DNA of 56,530 nucleotides from UBA6165 sp044233745 (lineage in GTDB: Bacteria; Bacteroidota; Bacteroidia; Flavobacteriales_D; Crocinitomicaceae). The notes beneath the pieces were generated by a model. It searched no databases and was not told where the DNA came from. It saw only the letters and a program-made list of their open reading frames with translations. Below, piece by piece: positions 43,226-51,761 of this stretch. A program made the translations under genes and the position numbers. Location: contig JBIIJN010000007.1 of assembly GCA_044233745.1 (NCBI GenBank), forward strand, positions 1-56,530, written 5' to 3'. Within the stretch, counting starts at the first letter, position 1; each line of letters opens with the position of its first letter.

Positions 43226-44296
43226 ATGAAAAACATTACACTCTCCTTGATTCTTCTTGTTTCAAGTTTCTCTTTCGCGCAGAATTACAGCGGACCCGAA
43301 AGTGTTGAATACGATTTTGCCAACAGCAGATGGTTGATTGGAAACACGACTTCTCACCAAATATTGGCCAGAGATGCTGGTGGCAATTTGAGCGTCTTGA
43401 TTCCTGCAAGCAGCATTGGTAGCACTGGACCTTATGGCATTGAAATAGTTGGCGATGTAGTTTATGCTTGCTGTGGTTCGCGTGTGAAAGGATTCAATAT
43501 GACTACCCTCGAAGAAGTTTTTAATGTGAATACGACAGGTACCTTTTTGAATGGAATCACCCACGACGATGCTGGCAATTTGATTGTTACAGCTTTCTCA
43601 TCAAAGGAGATTTTCAAACTGAATATCGCTGGCGAGACATCAACACTGCTAGCTTCGAACTTGGGACCATCACCCAACGGAATCATTTTCGATGAAGCCA
43701 ACAACCGCTGTGTTTTTGTGAATTGGGGTTCAAATGCGCCTATCAAAGCGATTAGTTTGGCAGACAACACAGTGAGCACCCTAATCACCACTTCTTACAG
43801 CAATTGTGATGGCATTGCTGTGGATGGCGACGGAAACTATTATGTATCCGTTTGGGGAGGTAATCAATGTGTGAAATACAACAACGATTTTAGTTCGAGC
43901 CCAGTTCAAGTTGTGTCGGGTTTAAGCAGCCCAGCAGATATATTCTTCAACATTCCAGACTTGGTTTTGGGTATTCCAAATTCGGGCAACAACACAGTAA
44001 CTTTTGTGCAATTCGTATTGAATGTACCAGAAATATTGAATTCCACTGCACTCGTTTATCCAAATCCAGCAAGCACGCAGTTGATTATTGAATTGAACGA
44101 AAATTCCGCTGCACCACAACTCATCTCCGTTTATGACTTGACTGGAAAATGGGTGCAATCATTGGGTGCAGAAGCTTTTGTGTTTGACATTGGTAAAATC
44201 ACTTTGAACTGTGAAACACTGCAATCTGGCGCGTATTTCCTTCATCTACATGGCGTTGACAACATGGAAATGATTCGGGTTGTGGTTCAAAAGTAA
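43226..44296 (+). CDS. T9SS-sorted SMP-30/NHL-like beta-propeller protein
   Basis: 356 aa. Signal peptide (MKNITLSLILLVSSFSFAQ), six-bladed-propeller-type repeats (~20-270: GPYGIEIVGDVVYACCGSRV, NGITHDDAGNLIVTAFSS, DGIAVDGDGNYYVSVWGG), and a type A T9SS sorting domain from ~275 (VYPNPASTQLIIELNEN ... DLTGKWVQ ... GAYFLHLHG). Exported by T9SS and probably attached to the surface via A-LPS. An SMP-30-like lactonase activity is possible but the metal-ligand residues cannot be confirmed. Convergent with the next gene, ending 5 nt apart. Confidence 0.9.
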   Translation: MKNITLSLILLVSSFSFAQNYSGPESVEYDFANSRWLIGNTTSHQILARDAGGNLSVLIPASSIGSTGPYGIEIVGDVVYACCGSRVKGFNMTTLEEVFNVNTTGTFLNGITHDDAGNLIVTAFSSKEIFKLNIAGETSTLLASNLGPSPNGIIFDEANNRCVFVNWGSNAPIKAISLADNTVSTLITTSYSNCDGIAVDGDGNYYVSVWGGNQCVKYNNDFSSSPVQVVSGLSSPADIFFNIPDLVLGIPNSGNNTVTFVQFVLNVPEILNSTALVYPNPASTQLIIELNENSAAPQLISVYDLTGKWVQSLGAEAFVFDIGKITLNCETLQSGAYFLHLHGVDNMEMIRVVVQK

Positions 44297-44301
44297 AGAA
44301 C

Positions 44302-46053
44302 TCACCTCACCGCCTGCACCAAAACCACTTTCACATTCCGAATTTCAAAGGACTTTTTGGCGATATTCCAAAAATACACTTTCATTGAAGTGACTGGCTT
44401 TTGGTCGTAGTATAAATCCATTGAGATCAGGGTTCTGTGCGAACTATTCAAACCCTCTTTGTAGTAATTGTAAATAGGCAACGTGATGTAATTGCGCTCG
44501 CCATTCCATTGGTTGGTGCCATCTGCGACTAGGAGCACATCGACCCAACTGGAACCATCTTTCAATTCTTTATCAAATTCTATTTCAAGCACATAGCGTG
44601 TTCCCTGTGTGGTATCGGGAAAATCGAAATTGGCAAATTCACCAAATTCACGAATGTTATCGAAATCAAAATTGGCTTCTGAAATTACCAATTCGCTTCG
44701 TTTATAATCTTTGGCAAACGGAAGCACATCTTGCAACCAAAAATAGCGCATTTCACCCGTTTTTTTCAAGTCGAATATGCTGCGCCAAAATGTTTCTTGG
44801 GTAAAACGTTGTGTTGGAAAAATGCCTGCAATGTGTAGGTAAGTGCGCATAACTGTATATCCTGTAAACAAAAATAAACCTGCACCAATCAACCATTTCA
44901 TCTTGAATTTTTCCAAGCCCATCGCCAATGGAATTGCAAATATGAACATGTGCTCAGAAAATGCCCGATTTCCCAAAGCTGAACCATAATCGTAGCTCCA
45001 CCAAGAAGAAATAATATAGGTCAATAACACAAAATAGGCCAACCAGGAAGTCGCCAACCAGAAAGATTTTTTGAATAACTTAAACACAAAAACAAAGGCG
45101 ATAAAAAGCAAAGGCATGTGAATAAAAATCCCTGTATGGTAGCTGAACAAAGCCTTGAAAAACTGCGGATTGCTGAAATAAAACCCTTCGCCATCATAAG
45201 ACCACAACACCCAATGACCTGATTGCCAATACCAAAGCAATGGTAAAATGCTCACAACCAAGACAAAACCGATCGTTCCGATTAAAAAATTTCGTCCATA
45301 ATTGGAGTACAATTCTCTAATAAATTGAACAAGAGCCTCTTTAGATCCCAGCAGAAAGAACATGAAAAACACCACCAAAAGATTCGTAGGGCGAATGATG
45401 AAAATCAAACCAAGTGTGAGTCCAAGAAAAAGGAAGAATTTGGATTTTGCTTGCTCCCGAATTCTCAAAACGAGGAACACAAATAAATTCAAAATGGCAA
45501 AAGAATACACATGCGAAAAGCTCGGTGCTGCGGTCAAATAGAAAAACAAAAAAGTCGCAAATGCCATGGCAAAATGAGCCGAACGCCAGGCAAATTCATC
45601 TTGGGTAAAAAAGCGCATGTTGCGATACATCAGCCAAAGTCCCAATAAGCCAAAAATCCAGCCGTTGAGTATCACAAAAATCAAGGATATATCGCTGTAA
45701 CCAGTAGTCTCCTGTCCTGCCAAATGAGAAGCCAATAATCCTGTGAGAAAAGCCGGGGATTGAACCAAGGCCACTCCTGGGAAACATTTGTTATAACGTC
45801 TGCCCTCGTCAGTTTCGTAGATATAATTCTGATTGCCCCAATGCACAAACTTCTCCAATTCAGCTTTCTTAACTTGCTCATATTCATCATCTTGAAAAAC
45901 AAACACAGCAGGCAAAAAAGCATAATAACCACGTCCATCAGAAGTGACCACGTTGTATTGCCAATTCTCACTGCGGAAAGTACTGTATACCGACCAAAAT
46001 GCGGTGAGGGCAAAGATTAAAATGAAATACTGACGGGTTTTGAATTGAAACAT
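44302..46053 (-). CDS. Polytopic membrane protein, GT-C glycosyltransferase-like
   Basis: 583 aa with about eleven hydrophobic helices in the first ~400 residues and a ~170-residue extracytoplasmic C-terminus. The N-terminal loop after helix 1 holds acidic residues (NVVTSDGRGYYAFLPAVFVF), the layout of GT-C enzymes that use lipid-linked sugars (ArnT/PMT-like). No definite family can be named. ATG at 46053 (MFQFKTRQYF) is preferred over TTG at 46080. It begins 27 nt after the AlbA_2 gene's stop, suggesting a transcript with it and aroE. Donor and acceptor unknown. Confidence 0.75.
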   Translation of the reverse strand: MFQFKTRQYFILIFALTAFWSVYSTFRSENWQYNVVTSDGRGYYAFLPAVFVFQDDEYEQVKKAELEKFVHWGNQNYIYETDEGRRYNKCFPGVALVQSPAFLTGLLASHLAGQETTGYSDISLIFVILNGWIFGLLGLWLMYRNMRFFTQDEFAWRSAHFAMAFATFLFFYLTAAPSFSHVYSFAILNLFVFLVLRIREQAKSKFFLFLGLTLGLIFIIRPTNLLVVFFMFFLLGSKEALVQFIRELYSNYGRNFLIGTIGFVLVVSILPLLWYWQSGHWVLWSYDGEGFYFSNPQFFKALFSYHTGIFIHMPLLFIAFVFVFKLFKKSFWLATSWLAYFVLLTYIISSWWSYDYGSALGNRAFSEHMFIFAIPLAMGLEKFKMKWLIGAGLFLFTGYTVMRTYLHIAGIFPTQRFTQETFWRSIFDLKKTGEMRYFWLQDVLPFAKDYKRSELVISEANFDFDNIREFGEFANFDFPDTTQGTRYVLEIEFDKELKDGSSWVDVLLVADGTNQWNGERNYITLPIYNYYKEGLNSSHRTLISMDLYYDQKPVTSMKVYFWNIAKKSFEIRNVKVVLVQAVR

Positions 46054-46080
46054 AGGTGCAAATATGGGGGTTTTCACCAA

Positions 46081-46746
46081 TTACCAATCAATCTTCTGCA
46101 CATCCAAACAGGAATACGTAGCTTTTTCTTTGTTGAGTTCTTGTTTCACCAAACCCCATGAAATAAACATCACGAGTAAATGGTCAATTTGTTTAGACGA
46201 CATTTTCACATTTCTATAAATCGCTGAAATCGTACACGGCTCCATGCGATGAATAGCGCGCAACAAATCCAACTGTTTGTCGGTAAGTACTTCAGGCTTC
46301 TTGATGACTGATTGCTGCTTTTTCCATACACCAACCGTAATGCGATTTGCCAAAAGCGTATCATCTTCAATACGGATGTAGGGCAACCACTTTTTTTCCT
46401 CATTCAAGGCACGATGAGGTTTAAGCTCAGATTCTGCCACGTCGATTTGCAAAACTAATTTCTTAGAATCTTTGGGGTCCGACCAAATTTTGTAAGTAAA
46501 AGGAATTTCTGGACTGCAAAAACGTTGAGCAGCAGCTTCAACTACATAGTATTCCTCCTCTGGGTCGATGCCTTTGATGGTGCCGTTGTCTTTCACGCCC
46601 ACCAACAATCTTCCTCCCTTGGTATTGGCAAAAGCACACAAGGTTTTAGCAATTTTCGCAGGTTCATCGATGCGGTATTTGAAATCTTGCTGCTCGTGTT
46701 CGCCTTCTTGAATGAGGTTGTAAATGTCTAGATCGTCGCTTTCCAT
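46081..46746 (-). CDS. AlbA_2 (Schlafen-like) ATP-binding-domain protein
   Basis: 221 aa. Residues ~8-125 match the AlbA_2/AAA_4 domain: EHEQQDFKYRID, KTLCAFANTKGGRLLVGVKD and GIDPEEEYYVVEAAAQRFC. The C-terminal ~80 residues form a winged helix (LTDKQLDLLRAIHRMEP ... SKQIDHLLVMFISWGLVKQE), so DNA or RNA binding is likely. Function in Bacteroidota is unknown; some relatives are nucleases or regulators. ATG at 46746 overlaps the aroE stop by 19 nt, implying coupling. Confidence 0.82.
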   Translation of the reverse strand: MESDDLDIYNLIQEGEHEQQDFKYRIDEPAKIAKTLCAFANTKGGRLLVGVKDNGTIKGIDPEEEYYVVEAAAQRFCSPEIPFTYKIWSDPKDSKKLVLQIDVAESELKPHRALNEEKKWLPYIRIEDDTLLANRITVGVWKKQQSVIKKPEVLTDKQLDLLRAIHRMEPCTISAIYRNVKMSSKQIDHLLVMFISWGLVKQELNKEKATYSCLDVQKIDW

Positions 46747-47477
46747 AGTTGCCAAGATTTTTCAGCTTGTTGATACAACATCGTGAGACCGTTTAATGTT
46801 GTCGCTCCTTGTTCGGAAGCGCGCTTGAGAAATTCCGTTTGCTCCGGATTGTAAATCAAATCGACCACCAAATGAGCATCCGTTAAAGCATGAAAAGGAA
46901 TGGAAATATAATCATCCACATTCGGCCAAGTGCCCACAGGTGTTGTGTTCACAATAATGCCACAATGTTTCACCATCATGTCATTCACCTCCGATAAATG
47001 AAACTGTCCTTCAAGTGGATTTCTAGCAGCAAAAATCACATCCAAACCAATGGATTTCAACACATACGCCACAGCCTTAGATGCGCCACCGTTGCCCAAA
47101 ACCAAAGCGCGTTCGTGGGTGTTTAATAAAAACGGTTTTATCATTTGCTGAAATCCAAAAGCATCTGTGTTGGCTCCAATCCACTTGCCATTTTCATTGA
47201 CAATAGTATTTACCGCACCAATTTTCGCGGCTTCGTCAGATAGTCCATCAAGAAAAGGAATCACGTCAGATTTGTAGGGAATTGTAACGTTCAACCCTTT
47301 CAAATTTTCTGTTCGAAGCACCGTTTTAAGTTCATCTATTTGTGCCAATTCAAGGTTTTGATAAACCGCATCAATGCCTTCTGCTTCAAATTTCTTCGTG
47401 AAATACTCCTGAGAGAAAGAATGACCGAGCGATTTGCCCAATAAACCAAAAACCATTTTTCCGTGTTTGTCGTTCAT
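46728..47477 (-). CDS. aroE: Shikimate dehydrogenase
   Basis: NADPH-dependent reduction of 3-dehydroshikimate to shikimate in aromatic amino acid synthesis. The 249-aa protein shows GKSLGHSFSQEYF (substrate site), LKGLNVTIPYK with the catalytic Lys, GAVNTIV, and NADP-binding LGNGGASKAVAYVL. A TATTTTTG promoter box ends 4 nt before the ATG. It is followed by the AlbA_2 gene with 19-nt overlap. Confidence 0.95.
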   Translation of the reverse strand: MNDKHGKMVFGLLGKSLGHSFSQEYFTKKFEAEGIDAVYQNLELAQIDELKTVLRTENLKGLNVTIPYKSDVIPFLDGLSDEAAKIGAVNTIVNENGKWIGANTDAFGFQQMIKPFLLNTHERALVLGNGGASKAVAYVLKSIGLDVIFAARNPLEGQFHLSEVNDMMVKHCGIIVNTTPVGTWPNVDDYISIPFHALTDAHLVVDLIYNPEQTEFLKRASEQGATTLNGLTMLYQQAEKSWQLWKATI

Positions 47478-47481
47478 GGGG

Positions 47482-47489
47482 CAAAAATA
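47482..47489 (-). promoter_or_regulatory. -7 box of aroE
   Basis: TATTTTTG on the minus strand, 4 nt (CCCC) before the aroE ATG. Confidence 0.55.
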
Positions 47490-47562
47490 GTGTTAAGTTC
47501 GTGAGGTGATTAGATTTATACTACACAAAACATGGAAATGTCAACATGGAAACTTTCCGGTT

Positions 47563-47656
47563 CAAGTCCTGAAGGGACGACATAAAACAAAATTGGGTGA
47601 AGCCCGATGCTATGAATCGAATCATGCTGTTGCCAAAGCCCTTAAGGGGCGACATA
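47563..47656. repeat. Pair of REP-like palindromic elements
   Basis: Two related units: CAAGTCCTGAAGGGACGACATA at 47563-47584 and CAAAGCCCTTAAGGGGCGACATA at 47634-47656, each a short hairpin (GTCC..GGAC; GCCC..GGGG) followed by CGACATA. Between them GGGTGAAGCCC forms another small hairpin. This layout resembles intergenic REP elements scattered in Bacteroidota genomes. No transposase (RAYT) is nearby. They occupy most of the 308-nt aroE/ychF gap. Confidence 0.6.
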
Positions 47657-47760
47657 CATAATATAAAACTTAACTTTCTTAGACTGCTCTGCATTACAAC
47701 TTATCGAATTTATCTTACCCCTGATAACTCCTATCACTGACCCTATTCAATTAATTCAGG

Positions 47761-47768
47761 TATATTTG
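47761..47768 (+). promoter_or_regulatory. -7 box of ychF
   Basis: TATATTTG, 17 nt upstream of the ychF ATG. Confidence 0.5.
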
Positions 47769-47785
47769 CAAAAATTTTTTCAAAC

Positions 47786-48883
47786 ATGGCCTTAAAATGT
47801 GGTATCGTTGGTTTGCCAAACGTAGGTAAATCAACTCTTTTCAACTGTTTATCCAACGCTAAAGCACAATCTGCTAATTTCCCTTTTTGCACCATCGAAC
47901 CCAATGTGGGCACCATCAACGTGCCAGATGATCGAATTCTAGAACTCGAAAAATTGGTGAAACCTGAACGCGTTATTTTCACCACTATGGAAATTGTTGA
48001 CATTGCAGGTTTGGTGAAAGGCGCATCCAAAGGTGAAGGCTTGGGCAATCAGTTTTTGGGAAATATCAGGGAGTGTGATGCCATTATTCACGTATTGCGT
48101 TGTTTCGACAATGGCAATATCATCCACGTTGATGGCTCTGTGAATCCAATGCGCGACAAAGAAGTTATCGACATCGAACTGCAGTTGAAAGACTTGGAAA
48201 CCGTTGAAAAAAGAATTCATGCACTGTCAAAAAACCTAAAATCAGGGGATAAAGATGCCGTGGCTGCACACAATTTAGCAACAGCCATCAAAGCGCATTT
48301 GGAGCAAGGCAAAAACGTACGCGAAATGCACATCGAAGAAAACGATTTGCCATACTTACGTGAATTTCAATTGATTACAGCAAAATCAGTTCTTTATTTG
48401 TGTAATGTGGATGAAGCCGCCGTGAAAAGTGGCAATGCCTATGTTGACCAAGTGAAAGAAGGCGTGAAAAACGAAAAAGCAGAGGTTTTGGTGATTGGTG
48501 CGCAAATTGAAGCAGATATCACCGAACTGGAAACCTACGATGAAAGAAAAATATTCTTAGACGAACTTGGATTGGACGAACCTGGTGTAAATCGACTGAT
48601 TCGTTCGGCTTACCGACTTTTGGATTTGCAAACCTACTTTACAGCTGGCGTAAAAGAAGTACGCGCCTGGACTTTCAAAAAAGGCTGGACAGCGCCTCAA
48701 ACTGCGGGCGTAATCCACACAGATTTCGAAAAAGGTTTTATCCGCGCCGAAGTGATGAAATATGAAGATTTTATTGAATACGGTTCAGAGGCTAAACTCA
48801 AAGAATTGGGCAAACTCAAAGTAGAAGGAAAAGAATATATCGTTCAAGATGGCGATATCATGCACTTCCGCTTCAACGTGTAA
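47786..48883 (+). CDS. ychF: Obg-family ATPase YchF/OLA1
   Basis: 365 aa. N-terminal G-domain with GLPNVGKSTLFNCLS (P-loop) and DIAGLVKGASKGEGLGNQFL (switch II), a coiled-coil insertion (~130-200), and a C-terminal TGS domain (TYFTAGVKEVRAWTFKKG ... HTDFEKGFIRAEVM). YchF prefers ATP, binds ribosomes and takes part in stress responses. Normal length. Followed after 3 nt by cdsA. Confidence 0.96.
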   Translation: MALKCGIVGLPNVGKSTLFNCLSNAKAQSANFPFCTIEPNVGTINVPDDRILELEKLVKPERVIFTTMEIVDIAGLVKGASKGEGLGNQFLGNIRECDAIIHVLRCFDNGNIIHVDGSVNPMRDKEVIDIELQLKDLETVEKRIHALSKNLKSGDKDAVAAHNLATAIKAHLEQGKNVREMHIEENDLPYLREFQLITAKSVLYLCNVDEAAVKSGNAYVDQVKEGVKNEKAEVLVIGAQIEADITELETYDERKIFLDELGLDEPGVNRLIRSAYRLLDLQTYFTAGVKEVRAWTFKKGWTAPQTAGVIHTDFEKGFIRAEVMKYEDFIEYGSEAKLKELGKLKVEGKEYIVQDGDIMHFRFNV

Positions 48884-48886
48884 TTC

Positions 48887-49705
48887 ATGAAAGAAATCCT
48901 CATAAGAAGTCTTACTGGTGCTGTATTCGTAACAGTCATTTTGGGTGCACTTTGGTTGGGCTCATGGATTTCTTTTGTTGTGATGGGATTGATTGGAGCC
49001 ATCGGTCTTCATGAATTTTACACCCTGAAAAAAAATCCGCTTTCAGGACCCACGCGCTGGCTCTCCATCATATTGGGCATTTCAGGGTTTATCATCTACA
49101 TGCTTATTGACCTAGGAGAAATAGATACATTTTTTATACCCCACGCCGCCATGCTTTCTGTCTTGATTATTTTCATCGTGGAAATATACAGAAACAAAGA
49201 ACACCCCTTGGAAAACACAAGTCTTTCCAGCATCGGTTGGATTTACATTCTCATGCCGCTCTTTTTACTCGCGCATTTGGCCCAAGAATCGTTTGTGTTT
49301 GCGCTAACACCTTTGTTATTGACTTGGACCAACGACACTTTTGCTTATTTGGGTGGGCGTTTTTTCGGAAAAAAATCTTTATTTCCCCGAATTTCCCCTA
49401 AAAAAACATGGGAAGGTACCCTGGTGGGTATCGTATTTACAGCATTTGCAGGTATCATGATTGCTTTCACTACAGACACTTCTACATGGTTTTGGATGCT
49501 CGCTTCGCTTCTGGTAGCCATCGCTTCAATCTTGGGAGATTTGTTTGAATCGCTTTTCAAAAGAAGTCTGCAAATTAAAGATTCAGGAAAACTTTTACCT
49601 GGTCACGGCGGCATTTTAGATAGAATGGATGCCACGTTTTTTGCCGTACCACTGTTTTATTTACTTTTAACCACTGCTTTACACTTTTATTGGTTTGAAT
49701 ATTAA
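48887..49705 (+). CDS. cdsA: Phosphatidate cytidylyltransferase
   Basis: Makes CDP-diacylglycerol from phosphatidate and CTP, the common precursor of phospholipids. 272 aa with about seven membrane helices and the CDS signature near the C-terminus, SLFKRSLQIKDSGKLLPGHG followed by GILDRMD; the FFGKKSLFPRISPKKTWEGT segment is also diagnostic. It begins 3 nt after ychF and ends 4 nt before the decarboxylase gene: an operon for phosphatidylethanolamine. Confidence 0.96.
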   Translation: MKEILIRSLTGAVFVTVILGALWLGSWISFVVMGLIGAIGLHEFYTLKKNPLSGPTRWLSIILGISGFIIYMLIDLGEIDTFFIPHAAMLSVLIIFIVEIYRNKEHPLENTSLSSIGWIYILMPLFLLAHLAQESFVFALTPLLLTWTNDTFAYLGGRFFGKKSLFPRISPKKTWEGTLVGIVFTAFAGIMIAFTTDTSTWFWMLASLLVAIASILGDLFESLFKRSLQIKDSGKLLPGHGGILDRMDATFFAVPLFYLLLTTALHFYWFEY

Positions 49706-49709
49706 GCTT

Positions 49710-50372
49710 ATGACACTACACAGAGAAGGACGAACGATTATTTTGACTACCATCGTTATATTGGGCGGTTTATTTATGGCCAATTTGTTTTTGTTCAGAG
49801 AACTGGATTGGGCTTGGCTATTTTGGGCAATCAATATTTTATTATTGACGATGTTGGTTTTGGTCATGCAATTTTTTCGAATCCCAAAGAGAACCTTGGT
49901 TTACAACGATGGCGATGTTATTTGCCCTGCCGATGGCAAAGTTGTTGTGATCGAGGAAGTTGAAGAAACAGAATACTTCAAGGACCGCCGCATTCAAGTT
50001 TCCATATTCATGTCGCCGCTCAATGTGCATGCCAATTACTACCCCATTTCAGGTGAAAACACATATGTGAAATATCATCCTGGTAAGTTTTTGGTGGCTT
50101 GGCATCCCAAGAGTTCAACAGAAAATGAACGCAGCACAGTGGTTACCAAAGATAAAAATGGAACAGAGGTTCTCTTCAGACAAATCGCGGGAGCCGTGGC
50201 CCGAAGAATCTGCTTATACGCCGAAACTGGAGCTAAAGCTGAAGCAGGAAAAGAATTTGGCTTCATCAAATTTGGCTCTAGGATTGATATATTCCTTCCA
50301 TTAAACTGTCAAATAAATGTTAAAATAGGAGATAAAGTGAAGGGCATTGAAACTAAAATCGCATCTTTGTAG
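49710..50372 (+). CDS. psd: Phosphatidylserine decarboxylase, short (archaetidylserine-type) proenzyme
   Basis: Converts phosphatidylserine to phosphatidylethanolamine. The 220-aa proenzyme has two N-terminal membrane helices (~10-55), the family segment DGDVICPADGKVVVIEEV and FMSPLNVHANYYPISGE, and the Gly-Ser self-cleavage site in GFIKFGSRIDIFLP that yields the pyruvoyl prosthetic group at the Ser. This is the short form found in Bacteroidota. ATG at 49710 (MTLHREG) is preferred; an in-frame start at 49695 would overlap cdsA. Phosphatidylserine synthase is not in view. Confidence 0.93.
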   Translation: MTLHREGRTIILTTIVILGGLFMANLFLFRELDWAWLFWAINILLLTMLVLVMQFFRIPKRTLVYNDGDVICPADGKVVVIEEVEETEYFKDRRIQVSIFMSPLNVHANYYPISGENTYVKYHPGKFLVAWHPKSSTENERSTVVTKDKNGTEVLFRQIAGAVARRICLYAETGAKAEAGKEFGFIKFGSRIDIFLPLNCQINVKIGDKVKGIETKIASL

Positions 50373-50414
50373 TAAGTAATAAAGAAATAAGTACTAACCA
50401 TAAAAATTGAAACT

Positions 50415-50636
50415 ATGAAAAAGTTATTTGTAGCAGCAACTTTGATGATGTTTTTAGGAGCAACTTCAATCAGCACGTATGCAATGTCTAACGGTGTGAA
50501 CATCGAAATGACTGACAAAAAAGAAAAGAAGAAAAAGAAGAAAAAAGGCGAAGCAGCAAATTGTTCAGCTGAGCAACCAAAATCTTGCGCTTCTGGAGAG
50601 CAACCAAAAGCTTGCTGCTCTAAGCCAAAGAATTAA
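50415..50636 (+). CDS. Small exported Lys-rich, Cys-rich protein
   Basis: 73 aa, not recognised. A signal peptide (LFVAATLMMFLGATSISTYA) is followed by a Lys/Glu run (TDKKEKKKKKKKGEAA) and a Cys-rich tail with a duplicated EQPKxC motif (NCSAEQPKSCASGEQPKACC), 5 Cys in all. Small exported Lys/Cys-rich proteins of this kind occur in Bacteroidota with unknown roles; metal binding or a redox role are guesses. It has a strong terminator downstream, so it is probably transcribed alone or with psd. Confidence 0.7.
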   Translation: MKKLFVAATLMMFLGATSISTYAMSNGVNIEMTDKKEKKKKKKKGEAANCSAEQPKSCASGEQPKACCSKPKN

Positions 50637-50656
50637 TTTTCTCTCAAAATTTATAG

Positions 50657-50688
50657 AAAGTCCGTTTCATCTGAAGCGGACTTTTTTT
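50657..50688 (+). terminator. Rho-independent terminator of the Lys/Cys-rich gene
   Basis: AAAGTCCG ... CGGACTTT with an extended stem (TTTCA/TGAAG) and seven T residues; 20 nt after the stop. Confidence 0.9.
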
Positions 50689-50775
50689 GTTTTAGGACTT
50701 CAAGTTCATAGAAAAGAATATTCTCTAATAATGGATAGCTAATATTATTTTCGCCAACAAATTAAAAAACAAATC

Positions 50776-51570
50776 ATGAAAAAACTATTTACTCTAATTT
50801 CATTTACAAGTCTCATTGGATTTTCCTTTGGACAAAGCACAATTGCTGTAGGTGCTACTTGCCCCAATTTTACAGTGAACACAGTTGATGGTGCGACCTA
50901 TAATCTTTATGACTTGTGTGATGCTGGTCAATATGTGATGATTGATTTTTTCGCTTACTGGTGTGGCCCATGTATGCAAACTGCTCCAACTATCCATAGT
51001 TTCTATACTAAATATGGTTGCAACCAAGGCGATGTTTTTGTATTAGGCGTTGAAAGCGATGCCAATTCTACATTGGCCGACTTAGCTGGCTTCAAGCAGT
51101 CTGCGGGCTTACCAAGCAGCAGTTTTCCCAATGTATTAGGGAGCGCCGGAGGAAGTACAGTTCGAAACACTTATGGAATTTCAGCTTTCCCAACTATTGT
51201 TTTAATTGGTCCTGACAGAAAAATGATTAACAATGATATTTGGCCCATTTCTGGAGTTCCTACTTTAGAAAATGCTTTTCCTGCCGGAGCAATTACTGAG
51301 ATGTCGTGCTCAGCAGCGTCTATTGACCAAAATGCTTTAGAGGCAAGTTTGAGTCTATATCCTAATCCAGCCAATGATGTTTTAAACATCGCTGTTGAAC
51401 TCATTCAAAATGTTTCTGTGCATGATGCTTCCGGAAAAACAATTTTCACAAGTGCTTATAATAACATAAACCAACTTGAATTGAATGTTGCACATTTTGA
51501 TGAAGGTTTATATATCATAACTGTTGCTACAGTAAATGGCGTTATTACTTCTAGATTTGTCAAAAAATAG
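50776..51570 (+). CDS. T9SS-sorted thioredoxin-like (TlpA) protein
   Basis: 264 aa. Signal peptide (MKKLFTLISFTSLIGFSFG), thioredoxin fold of the AhpC-TSA/redoxin type (~24-165) with W62-C63-G-P-C66 in IDFFAYWCGPCMQT and the cis-Pro FPTIVLIGP, then a type A T9SS sorting domain from ~190 (SLYPNPANDVLNIAV ... DASGKTIF ... EGLYIITVATVNG). The protein should be exported across the outer membrane and probably stay at the surface. Sorting a canonical WCGPC domain outside the cell is unusual and suggests extracellular disulfide chemistry or a structural role. A terminator follows. Confidence 0.9.
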   Translation: MKKLFTLISFTSLIGFSFGQSTIAVGATCPNFTVNTVDGATYNLYDLCDAGQYVMIDFFAYWCGPCMQTAPTIHSFYTKYGCNQGDVFVLGVESDANSTLADLAGFKQSAGLPSSSFPNVLGSAGGSTVRNTYGISAFPTIVLIGPDRKMINNDIWPISGVPTLENAFPAGAITEMSCSAASIDQNALEASLSLYPNPANDVLNIAVELIQNVSVHDASGKTIFTSAYNNINQLELNVAHFDEGLYIITVATVNGVITSRFVKK

Positions 51571-51595
51571 AATTTTTTATTCTTGATGCATTATT

Positions 51596-51630
51596 AAGGC
51601 TGCTCATTAGTTTGAGCAGCCTTTTTTTTG
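51596..51630 (+). terminator. Rho-independent terminator of the T9SS thioredoxin gene
   Basis: AAGGCTGCTCA / TGAGCAGCCTT, a perfect 11-bp stem with a 6-nt loop and a T8 tract, 25 nt after the stop. Confidence 0.92.
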
Positions 51631-51761
51631 TCCGTGATTTCGTGTTAATCGAGCTTAATCTATAATTCAAGGCCATGTTAAGAATGTGTTGCAAGGTGAT
51701 GACAATAGAGGTTTGATTAGATTTTTTGCTACTTTCGTGCTCAAGTCATCAAAAACAACTT

